6,458 bases of DNA, taken from the NCBI GenBank assembly GCA_943326975.2, contig CALPVI020000107.1:1-6458 (forward strand). Direction: 5' to 3'. The notes under the pieces were generated by a model, which was given only the letters and a program-made list of their open reading frames with translations, did not search any database and was not told the DNA's origin. The position numbers and the translations under genes are program-made. This DNA comes from Actinomyces viscosus. GTDB taxonomy: Bacteria > Bacteroidota > Bacteroidia > Flavobacteriales_D > Crocinitomicaceae. Below, piece by piece: positions 1 to 6,458 of this stretch (position 1 is its first letter; the number at the start of each line of letters is the position of its first letter).

Positions 1-33
1 ATTCATCTCTTCTGCAATTTTTTCCTTAGTCAT
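1..33 (-). CDS. Start of a downstream gene, product unknown (partial, runs off the left edge)
   Basis: An ATG on the minus strand at 33-31 opens a frame with no stop up to the window edge, giving only 11 residues, MTKEKIAEEMN. It overlaps the end of the LysM gene: the sequence ATGACTAA holds both this start and the LysM stop TAA, an 8-base overlap typical of translationally coupled genes in one operon. A second in-frame ATG lies at 6-4 and could be the true start. The visible residues are charged and polar, with no sign of a signal peptide, so a cytoplasmic protein is more likely than an exported one. Too little is present to name a family. The call rests on gene spacing and the open frame alone. 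Confidence 0.5.
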   Translation of the reverse strand, partial: MTKEKIAEEMN

Positions 34-1786
34 GTACTTCGTAGATTTTTATCAATTCAAAATCTTGTTGTTTTAAAATCGAAACATTTCCATTTTCAAA
101 ACCATTTCCGTTTCCTTTTTGGAACATTTCAAAGTTGGTCATTATTCCTTGATCTGGCTCTTTTCCTAAAAGATAGTTGGCGCAAAAATAAAATGTAACA
201 TCAAAACCTTGTGCTGCCATTTTAGTCAAATCTGCACTATATTCTCTGCGGTATTGTTTCATTACTACTTTAGTGGCGTCGTAATTATAATTAAAATCGT
301 TTGGAGAAGGGAATTGAAGGTTGTATTTATTCTTATAATCTCCACTTATTTCATCATAATTCATCCATTCTTTCGTTCCTAATATAGTTATTGAACCTGA
401 ACTTGAAGAGACATTCGCATTTAATGTATTAATAAACTTTAATGCTAGTGATTTATCATTTGAAGGAACTACAAAAAATGTATTTACACCTTTTTTTAGA
501 TGAGTTTTTACATCAGATAAACTTGATTCAATTAATTTCGGGCGCATCCCTTTTGAAGGTAAATTCAAAAAAGATTGTCTAAAACTATCATATAAAGCTT
601 GTTCTTTTGAAGAAGTAGGTTTTACGAGAATTAATTGATCTTTTAAATTCAATGAAAGAACATATTTAGCAGCACCTTCCATTAATGTGGATTCTGAAGG
701 TATAGCAGCATAAACAAACGGGTTATTCTTCAATATAGCTGCATTAGATGCAACTGGACAAATATACCTAACTTTATTTTTCTTACACCAATCTGCTACC
801 AATCCCATTTTATCAGGAAATAATGGACCTATTACCATATCCATATTCGCAAATTCTTTCTTTGCTAAAATCGACTTTACAGATGAAGAATCATTTTTAG
901 AATCGTATACATATAACTTTGTTTTGAAACCTAAAACTTTCAAGGAATCCATTGCCAACTTCGCACCCATATAAAATTCTGTAGCTAAATCTGAAACACC
1001 TTTAGTTGTTGCATCTTGCTTATCAAGAAAAAAAGGTAATAATAGAGCGACAGCATATTCATCTTTTTTCTTAAACAATAAAGTTGAATCTACTTTCCTT
1101 ACATCTACTGGTTTAATTTCTCTTACTTCAACTTTTTCAATTTTCTCATTTTTAATAGGAATTTTAACTATGTCGCCATTTTTTAATTTATTAGTTTTCA
1201 AACCATTTAATTTTTGTATTTCTTCAACAGAAACCATAAATCGTTTTGAAATGCTATACATAGTCTCATGAGGTAAAACAACATGTTCAATTATTGTATC
1301 CGAAAAAGTTACATTCAATTCTTTGGATGTAACTGTTTTCACATCTGAATTTACATCTTTTTCACTTTCTGGAATTACTAATTGCTGGCCTACTTTCAGC
1401 CCAGTTTCTATCCCTGGATTGGCCTCAATTAATTGTTCAGAAGATAATCCGTATTTTTTTGAAATCCCAAATAAAGTTTCTTGTGCTTGAACAGTATGTT
1501 TCTTTGCATCACTAATAACATCAGAAGGTTTTAAAGGAGAAGAACTAATCGGAATCAATAGCTTTTGTCCTTCTTTCACTCCATTTTCAACACCTGGATT
1601 TGATTTTACAATATCCTCAACAGGAACATTATATAATTTATAAATTCCCCAAAGTGTATTTCCACCTTGAACAATATGTACATAGTATTTCTTCCCATCT
1701 ACTACTTCAACTTGTGCATCTTTTGGTTGTGCAAAAAGTGTAAAAAAAGAAAAAATAAAATAAACGAATAAACTATATTTTGTCAT
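26..1786 (-). CDS. Secreted protein with three LysM repeats and a type I periplasmic-binding-protein domain
   Basis: A 586-residue protein, probably periplasmic or envelope-bound and attached to peptidoglycan. Residues 1-19 form a signal peptide: K3, a long aromatic hydrophobic core, and likely cleavage at LFA-Q20. There is no lipobox cysteine, so it should not be a lipoprotein. Three LysM repeats follow at about 34-79, 96-139 and 167-210, each running from an H-V/I start through a TL/TM-x-x-I segment to a G-x-x-x-x-IP ending; repeats 1 and 2 share the SNPG/ANPG motif. A lysine/glutamate-rich linker (about 211-242) leads to a domain from about 243 to the end resembling ABC-type substrate-binding folds (YAVALLLPFFLD, then FYMGAKLAMDSL, then MVIGPLFP). 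LysM repeats usually bind GlcNAc-containing glycans. No permease or ATPase genes are adjacent, so a transport role is doubtful; an LpoA-like role as an activator of peptidoglycan synthesis is an inference only. It probably shares a transcript with guaA, 55 bp upstream. The start is fixed by the signal peptide. Confidence 0.93.
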   Translation of the reverse strand: MTKYSLFVYFIFSFFTLFAQPKDAQVEVVDGKKYYVHIVQGGNTLWGIYKLYNVPVEDIVKSNPGVENGVKEGQKLLIPISSSPLKPSDVISDAKKHTVQAQETLFGISKKYGLSSEQLIEANPGIETGLKVGQQLVIPESEKDVNSDVKTVTSKELNVTFSDTIIEHVVLPHETMYSISKRFMVSVEEIQKLNGLKTNKLKNGDIVKIPIKNEKIEKVEVREIKPVDVRKVDSTLLFKKKDEYAVALLLPFFLDKQDATTKGVSDLATEFYMGAKLAMDSLKVLGFKTKLYVYDSKNDSSSVKSILAKKEFANMDMVIGPLFPDKMGLVADWCKKNKVRYICPVASNAAILKNNPFVYAAIPSESTLMEGAAKYVLSLNLKDQLILVKPTSSKEQALYDSFRQSFLNLPSKGMRPKLIESSLSDVKTHLKKGVNTFFVVPSNDKSLALKFINTLNANVSSSSGSITILGTKEWMNYDEISGDYKNKYNLQFPSPNDFNYNYDATKVVMKQYRREYSADLTKMAAQGFDVTFYFCANYLLGKEPDQGIMTNFEMFQKGNGNGFENGNVSILKQQDFELIKIYEVHD

Positions 1787-1841
1787 TATTGATTGTTTTA
1801 ATAAACATTTAATTCAAGAATCATACCTTTATTATCAACTA
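1787..1841 (-). other. Short gap between guaA and the LysM gene, no terminator or promoter seen
   Basis: These 55 AT-rich bases separate the guaA stop from the LysM gene start. On the minus strand I see no GC-rich hairpin followed by a T run and no TAnnTTTG element. The bases just before the ATG are A-rich (AAAACAATCAATA) with no Shine-Dalgarno sequence, as is usual in Bacteroidota. This supports read-through from guaA into the LysM gene, although a weak promoter inside the guaA 3' end cannot be excluded. Confidence 0.6.
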
Positions 1842-3374
1842 TTACTCCCACTCAATAGTTGCTGGTGGCTTAGAGCTTATATCGTAAGTAACACGGTTAA
1901 TTCCTTTTACTTGATTAATGATTTTATTCGAAATTTTCGCTAAAAACTCATAAGGCAAATGACACCAATCAGCTGTCATACCATCAGTAGAACTTACTGC
2001 TCTTAATGCAACTGCATTTTCATATGTTCTTTCATCTCCCATAACTCCAACAGATTGAACAGGTAAGAAAATAGCTCCAGCTTGCCAAACATCATTATAT
2101 AATCCATCTTCTTTCAATCCTGAAATAAAGATGTTATCTACTTCTTGTAAAATTCTTACTTTTTCAGCTGTAACTTCTCCCAAAATTCGAATTCCTAAAC
2201 CAGGTCCTGGGAATGGGTGTCTATTTAAAATATTATCAGCAATATTTAAAGAACGTCCAACTCTTCTAACTTCGTCTTTGAACAATAAACGTAACGGTTC
2301 AACAACTTGTAACTTCATGTAATCAGGTAAACCTCCTACATTGTGATGCGATTTAATTGTTTGAGAAGGTCCTCCATTAACCGAAACTGATTCAATAACA
2401 TCAGGGTAGATTGTTCCTTGACCTAACCATTTTGCATCATCAACTAATTTTGATTCCTCATCAAAAACATCTATAAAAACTTTTCCTATCGCTTTTCTTT
2501 TTAATTCAGGATCAGTCAAACCACTCAAAGCTGCATAGAATTTAGAAGAAGCATCTACTCCTTTCACATTTAACCCCATTCCTTTGTATGATTCTAAAAC
2601 TGATTCGAATTCATTTTTACGTAACAAACCATTGTCCACAAAAATACAATGCAAATTAGCTCCAATTGCTTTATGTAACAATACTGCCGCAACAGATGAA
2701 TCAACACCTCCTGATAAGCCTAAAATTACTTTATCTGATCCAATTTTTGATTTTAAATCTTCCACGGTAGATTCAACAAATGAATCTGGGGTCCAACTTT
2801 GAGAACATTGACAAATATCAACAATAAAGTTTTTCAACAAAGTTGCACCTTCTAATGAATGATATACTTCAGGGTGAAATTGTATACCGTATGTTTGTTC
2901 TCCTTGAATATGGTAACCTGCAACTTCAACATCGGAAGTACTAGCAATAATTTCGTAATTTGTTGGAACTTTTTTAATTGTATCTCCATGTGACATCCAC
3001 ACTTGTGAACCAATAGACATTCCTTTTGTTAATTCATGCGTTTGATTTACAAAAGAAAGATTTGCTCTACCATATTCTCTAATTGTTGATGGTAAAACTT
3101 CACCTCCATAATTTAAAGATAAATATTGAGCACCAAAACAAACACCTAACAATGGAAATTTACCTTTAATTTCAGACAAATCAGGTTTAGGAGCATTCTC
3201 ATCTCTTGTAGAAAATGGACTACCTGATAAAACAACACCTTTAATATTATCCGTTAATACAGGAACTTTATTCCATGGATGAATTTCACAATAAACGTTT
3301 AACTCTCTTACTCTTCTTGCGATCAATTGAGTGTATTGCGAACCAAAATCTAAAATTAAAATCATTTCTTTCAT
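1842..3374 (-). CDS. guaA: GMP synthase (glutamine-hydrolysing)
   Basis: GuaA converts XMP to GMP in the cytoplasm using ATP and ammonia taken from glutamine, the last step of de novo guanine nucleotide synthesis. The protein is 510 residues, the normal family length. The N-terminal class I glutamine amidotransferase domain (about 4-190) has the nucleophile in GVCFGAQ (C79) and the other two triad members in FHPEV (H167, E169). The ATP pyrophosphatase domain (from about 196) has the P-loop SGGVDSS at 221-227. The C-terminal dimerisation and XMP-binding part contains HPFPGPGLGIR (386-396) and ends in the typical SKPPATIEWE. The open frame continues upstream to 3488, but those 38 residues are unlike any GuaA, so I start at ATG 3374. 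A second ATG at 3365 would give MILILDFGSQ, which also fits the family. A promoter element ends only 4 bases before the first ATG. The LysM gene follows in the same direction. Confidence 0.98.
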   Translation of the reverse strand: MKEMILILDFGSQYTQLIARRVRELNVYCEIHPWNKVPVLTDNIKGVVLSGSPFSTRDENAPKPDLSEIKGKFPLLGVCFGAQYLSLNYGGEVLPSTIREYGRANLSFVNQTHELTKGMSIGSQVWMSHGDTIKKVPTNYEIIASTSDVEVAGYHIQGEQTYGIQFHPEVYHSLEGATLLKNFIVDICQCSQSWTPDSFVESTVEDLKSKIGSDKVILGLSGGVDSSVAAVLLHKAIGANLHCIFVDNGLLRKNEFESVLESYKGMGLNVKGVDASSKFYAALSGLTDPELKRKAIGKVFIDVFDEESKLVDDAKWLGQGTIYPDVIESVSVNGGPSQTIKSHHNVGGLPDYMKLQVVEPLRLLFKDEVRRVGRSLNIADNILNRHPFPGPGLGIRILGEVTAEKVRILQEVDNIFISGLKEDGLYNDVWQAGAIFLPVQSVGVMGDERTYENAVALRAVSSTDGMTADWCHLPYEFLAKISNKIINQVKGINRVTYDISSKPPATIEWE

Positions 3375-3378
3375 GAGG

Positions 3379-3386
3379 CAAAGATA
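3379..3386 (-). promoter_or_regulatory. Putative guaA promoter, -7 element
   Basis: On the minus strand this reads TATCTTTG, a perfect match to the Bacteroidota -7 consensus TAnnTTTG. The element ends 4 bases before ATG 3374, so transcription would begin at or within a few bases of that ATG. The -33 TTG/TTTG partner is missing at the usual spacing (the nearest TTG is about 31 bases upstream), which lowers confidence. It is the only match to this consensus found on this strand in the gap between guaA and secA. Confidence 0.5.
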
Positions 3387-3525
3387 AGAGTAATATGTTT
3401 CTTTAAAGTTGATTTTACAAGAAAACTTTTTAACTGAGTTATTAAATTTAAAATCTGACAATTTGACACAAAATAAAACTTGGAACAATTTTAGCCAATT
3501 GGGAAGTATTAAAGATGATAATAAA

Positions 3526-3562
3526 GGACCATTTTATCAGAAATTTAAATTATTTTTGGTCC
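3526..3562. repeat. Inverted repeat (GGACCA ... TGGTCC) at the secA promoter
   Basis: The arms GGACCA (3526-3531) and TGGTCC (3557-3562) are perfect 6-bp complements separated by 25 AT-rich bases. Pairing can be extended outward by three A-T pairs (AAA 3523-3525 with TTT 3565-3567) if two bases are bulged. The arms are the most GC-rich spots in an otherwise AT-only stretch, and the right arm overlaps the end of the putative -7 element. This layout would suit a dimeric regulator binding site, but a 6-bp repeat can also arise by chance. No regulator can be named. Confidence 0.35.
3551..3558 (+). promoter_or_regulatory. Putative secA promoter, -7 element
   Basis: The sequence TATTTTTG matches TAnnTTTG exactly and ends 25 bases before the secA ATG, which would give a short 5' leader of roughly 20 bases. 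No TTG/TTTG is present at the expected -33 spacing (about 3525-3534), so the assignment relies on one element in a T-rich stretch and is tentative. The leader has no Shine-Dalgarno sequence, in line with Bacteroidota genes. Confidence 0.42.
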
Positions 3563-3583
3563 ACTTTAAACTGTCAAACAGAT

Positions 3584-6458
3584 ATGATACAAGGAATTTT
3601 AAAAAAAATATTCGGTGATAAAGCCGCTAATGATAGAAAAACCTACCAACCTTACATCGATAAATCGAATGAATTTTTCCAAACATTCCAATCAATTACA
3701 GATGATGAATTAAGAGGTAAAACTTTTAAATTTCAGCAACTTGTAATTGAAGGCACAAAAGAATTAGAAGATCAAATTCAAGAATTAAAAGATCAAGCAA
3801 ACGATGCTAACACTTTAGTTCATGACAAAGAAGCAATCTTTGAAAAAATAGATGCTTTATCAAAATCTGTTGATGAAAAAATTGAAGAAATTTTAGAATC
3901 AATTTTACCGGAAGCATTTGCTGTTCTTAAAGAAACTTCTCGTCGATGGGCTGAAAATGGTCAGATGACAGTTACAGCTTCAGAATTTGACAAAGAATTA
4001 GCAAGTAAAAAAGACGGAATTAAAATAGAAGGAGATAAAGCTACATGGTTTAATAAATGGACTGCTGCGGGTACTGAAGTTGAGTGGAAAATGGTTCACT
4101 ATGATGTTCAGTTAATGGGAGGAGCTGTAATTCACAAAGGAAATATTGCAGAAATGCAAACAGGTGAAGGGAAAACGTTAGTTGCTACTCTACCCGTTTA
4201 TTTAAATGCTTTAGCAGGAAAAGGTGTTCATTTAGTAACCGTAAATGATTATTTGGCTAAACGTGACTCAGAATGGATGGGACCTTTGTACCAATTTCAT
4301 GGTTTAACAGTTGATTGTATTGATAAACATCAACCTAACTCTGAAGCTAGAAGAAAAGCTTACTTAGCTGATATCACATTCGGAACAAACAATGAATTTG
4401 GTTTTGATTACTTACGTGACAATATGTCAAGTAGTGTAGAAGATCTTGTTCAACGCAAACATCATTTTGCGATTGTCGATGAGGTCGATTCAGTTTTAAT
4501 TGATGATGCTCGTACACCTTTGATTATTTCTGGACCTACACCAAGAGGAGATGAACATGAATTTTATCAATTGAAACCAAGAGTAGAAAATGTTGTGTCT
4601 GCTCAACGTCAATATGTAAACCAATGTTTAACTGATGCTAAAAAACTTCTAAGTGTAATAAACAATCCTGGTGAAGGTCAAGATTCTAAACAAATGCTTG
4701 AAGATGGAGGTATTGCTTTGTTAAGAGCACACAGAGGTTTACCAAGAAATAAAGCGTTAATCAAATTCTTATCTGAGCCAGGAATCAAAGCGCACTTGCA
4801 AAAAGTAGAAAATTACTACATGCAAGATCAAAGCAAAAACATGAAGAAAATTGACAAAGAACTTTTCTTTGTGATTGATGAAAAAAATAATACAATTGAA
4901 CTTACAGATAAAGGTATTGATTTAATCTCAGGAAAAGATGATCGAAATTTCTTTATTATGCCCGATATCGGTCTTGAAATTGCAAATCTTCAAAAAGAAA
5001 ATTTGGAGAAAGAAGCATTTGTAGAGCAAAAAGATTTATTGATTCGTGAATACAGTATTAAATCTGAAAGAATTCATTCTGTAAGTCAATTATTAAAAGC
5101 ATACACCCTTTTCGAAAAAGAAATTGAGTACATCGTAATGGATGGAAAAATTAAATTAGTAGATGAGCAAACTGGTCGTGTAATGGAGGGAAGACGTTAT
5201 TCTGATGGACTTCACCAAGCAATTGAAGCGAAAGAAAATGTAACTGTGGAGGCAGCGACCCAAACTTACGCTACAATCACATTACAGAACTACTTCAGAA
5301 TGTACCACAAATTAGCAGGTATGACTGGTACTGCTGAAACTGAAGCAAAAGAATTTTGGGACATTTATAAATTAGATGTAATTGTAATTCCTGCTCATCG
5401 AAATGTTATTCGTAAAGATCAAAATGATTTAGTTTTTAAAACAGCAAGAGAAAAATACAATGCTGTTATAATTGAGGTTGAAAGACTCGTTGCGCAAGGA
5501 AGACCTGTTTTAGTAGGTACAACTACTGTAGAAATTTCTGAATTATTAAGCCGTATGCTTAAAATGAAAGGAATTAACCATCAAGTATTAAATGCGAAAT
5601 ACCATCAAAAAGAAGCTGAAATTGTTGCTGATGCTGGTAAAGCAGGTGCTGTTACAATTGCAACAAACATGGCAGGTCGTGGAACTGATATCAAATTAGG
5701 CGAAGGCGTAAAAGAATCAGGTGGTTTAGCAATTATTGGTACAGAAAGACATGACTCAAGACGTGTAGACAGACAGTTAAGAGGTCGTTCTGGACGTCAA
5801 GGAGACCCAGGTTCTTCTCAATTCTTCGTATGTTTGGAAGATGATTTGATGCGTAAATTTGGCTCTGAAAGAATTGCTAAATTAATGGATAGAATGGGCT
5901 TAAAAGAAGGTGAAGTAATCACACACAGTATGGTTTCTAAATCGATTGAAAGAGCACAGAAAAAAGTGGAAGAGAATAACTTCGGAATGCGTAAAAGATT
6001 ATTAGAATATGATGATGTAATGAACGCACAACGTAAGGCTGTATACAAAAAACGTCATAACGCATTATTTGGAGATCGTTTAGATTTAGATATCGATAAT
6101 ATGTTCTACGATATCTCTGATACAATCGTACATTCTTTTGCAGGAGCAACAGATTTTAATGATTTTGAAAATGATTTATTAAGAATCCTAGGGATTCAGT
6201 CTCCTATTTCAGAAGAAGAATATAAAACGATTTCTAAACATGCACTTTCAGAAAAAGTTTATACTGAAGTTAGAGCTCATTACGATCGTAAAAACGAAAA
6301 AATTGCTGCAAGAGCAATGCCTCAGGTAAAACACGTTTTTGAAAACATGTCAAACCAATTCAAAAATATCGTATTTGAATTGACTGATGGAAAACGTGAA
6401 ATAAAAATGATTTTAGATTTGGAAAAAACATACAAATCTGGTGGAACAGAAATCTACA
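3584..6458 (+). CDS. secA: Protein translocase ATPase subunit SecA (partial, C-terminus beyond the window)
   Basis: SecA is the ATP-driven motor that pushes unfolded proteins through the SecYEG channel at the inner membrane. The 958 codons present are open and without frameshift. The start MIQGILKKIFGDK matches the SecA N-terminal helix. Nucleotide-binding domain 1 has Walker A in MQTGEGKT (191-198) and Walker B DEVD (299-302), then DDARTPLIISGP (307-318). The preprotein cross-linking domain follows, ending near VDEQTGRVMEGRR (526-538). Then come AGMTGTAETE (578-587), NMAGRGTD (695-702) and QLRGRSGRQGDPG (731-743) with the arginine fingers of domain 2, and the helical scaffold start LLEYDDVMN (806-814). 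Compared with E. coli SecA as remembered, there are extra segments at about 53-107, 122-169, 319-427 and from about 920, which fit the long (about 1,100-residue) Bacteroidota form. The WKEHL region and C-terminal tail are missing only because the window ends. It is divergent from guaA. Confidence 0.97.
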   Translation, partial: MIQGILKKIFGDKAANDRKTYQPYIDKSNEFFQTFQSITDDELRGKTFKFQQLVIEGTKELEDQIQELKDQANDANTLVHDKEAIFEKIDALSKSVDEKIEEILESILPEAFAVLKETSRRWAENGQMTVTASEFDKELASKKDGIKIEGDKATWFNKWTAAGTEVEWKMVHYDVQLMGGAVIHKGNIAEMQTGEGKTLVATLPVYLNALAGKGVHLVTVNDYLAKRDSEWMGPLYQFHGLTVDCIDKHQPNSEARRKAYLADITFGTNNEFGFDYLRDNMSSSVEDLVQRKHHFAIVDEVDSVLIDDARTPLIISGPTPRGDEHEFYQLKPRVENVVSAQRQYVNQCLTDAKKLLSVINNPGEGQDSKQMLEDGGIALLRAHRGLPRNKALIKFLSEPGIKAHLQKVENYYMQDQSKNMKKIDKELFFVIDEKNNTIELTDKGIDLISGKDDRNFFIMPDIGLEIANLQKENLEKEAFVEQKDLLIREYSIKSERIHSVSQLLKAYTLFEKEIEYIVMDGKIKLVDEQTGRVMEGRRYSDGLHQAIEAKENVTVEAATQTYATITLQNYFRMYHKLAGMTGTAETEAKEFWDIYKLDVIVIPAHRNVIRKDQNDLVFKTAREKYNAVIIEVERLVAQGRPVLVGTTTVEISELLSRMLKMKGINHQVLNAKYHQKEAEIVADAGKAGAVTIATNMAGRGTDIKLGEGVKESGGLAIIGTERHDSRRVDRQLRGRSGRQGDPGSSQFFVCLEDDLMRKFGSERIAKLMDRMGLKEGEVITHSMVSKSIERAQKKVEENNFGMRKRLLEYDDVMNAQRKAVYKKRHNALFGDRLDLDIDNMFYDISDTIVHSFAGATDFNDFENDLLRILGIQSPISEEEYKTISKHALSEKVYTEVRAHYDRKNEKIAARAMPQVKHVFENMSNQFKNIVFELTDGKREIKMILDLEKTYKSGGTEIY

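Larger units (their letters stand above)
3375..3583. promoter_or_regulatory. Divergent guaA/secA intergenic region
   Basis: These 209 bases lie between the start codons of two divergently transcribed genes and must hold both promoters. The sequence is very AT-rich. It contains a TAnnTTTG element for each direction, an inverted repeat near the secA side (GGACCA/TGGTCC), an 8-bp perfect palindrome CCAATTGG at 3495-3502, and a 10-bp AT palindrome AATTTAAATT at 3542-3551. Open frames crossing it on both strands show no protein-like composition or known motif. No tRNA, riboswitch-like structure or terminator was recognised. Confidence 0.75.

Noticed and set aside
2131..2802. Small plus-strand open frames opposite guaA (2131-2322, 2584-2802)
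   Set aside because: They are antisense to well-conserved guaA codons and show no motif; they are shadows of the real gene.
3375..3488. 38-residue N-terminal extension of guaA in the same open frame
   Set aside because: The extra residues resemble no GuaA, the family starts at about MILILDFGSQ, and a promoter-like motif lies inside this stretch.
3495..3502. CCAATTGG palindrome as an operator
   Set aside because: It is only 8 bp, does not extend further, and lies about 50 bp upstream of the putative secA -7 element; no second copy was seen in the region.
3571..3581. Tiny hairpin CTGT-CAA-ACAG just before the secA ATG
   Set aside because: A 4-bp stem with a 3-base loop is too short to be meaningful and is expected by chance.
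3409..3618. 69-residue plus-strand open frame crossing the intergenic region into secA
   Set aside because: Its composition follows AT-rich noncoding DNA, and it overlaps the secA start in another frame; no family resemblance. A SecM-like leader peptide was considered, but there is no signal peptide or arrest motif.
4538..4864. SecA insert as an inserted mobile element or intein
   Set aside because: There are no intein splice residues, no terminal repeats and no change in base composition; it reads as a continuous part of SecA.
5818..6149. Minus-strand open frames inside secA (5818-6048, 5937-6149)
   Set aside because: They lie opposite the conserved helical scaffold part of SecA and overlap each other; no independent support.

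Overview
The window looks like chromosomal housekeeping DNA from a member of the Bacteroidota, most likely a flavobacterium-like lineage. This rests on the strong AT bias (roughly one third GC by eye), the lack of Shine-Dalgarno sequences before the genes, two perfect matches to the Bacteroidota promoter -7 consensus TAnnTTTG, and a SecA with the lineage-typical extra segments. No mobile element, CRISPR array, tRNA or rRNA was seen.

Layout. On the minus strand, read right to left, guaA (GMP synthase, start near 3374, stop at 1842) is followed after 55 bp by a gene for a secreted protein with three LysM repeats and a type I periplasmic-binding-protein fold (1786 to 26). That gene's stop codon is overlapped by a probable start codon at 33 for a further gene that leaves the window at base 1. 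The same direction, short gaps and lack of a visible terminator suggest a guaA-LysM-downstream transcription unit. On the plus strand, secA starts at 3584 and runs off the right edge after 958 codons, lacking its C-terminus.

The 209 bp between guaA and secA (3375-3583) is a divergent promoter region. Each side has a TAnnTTTG motif. The one for guaA lies so close to the ATG that the mRNA may be leaderless or nearly so. The one for secA overlaps the right arm of an inverted repeat with GGACCA/TGGTCC arms.

Functionally, the window combines the last step of GMP synthesis (guaA), a cell-envelope protein that probably binds peptidoglycan (LysM protein) and the ATPase motor of Sec protein export (secA). 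The LysM protein has a Sec-type signal peptide and so would itself be a Sec substrate; the sequence shows no other functional link. I see no convincing new system. The points most worth a second look are the near-leaderless guaA start, the inverted repeat at the secA promoter, the LysM/binding-protein fusion, and the large SecA inserts.
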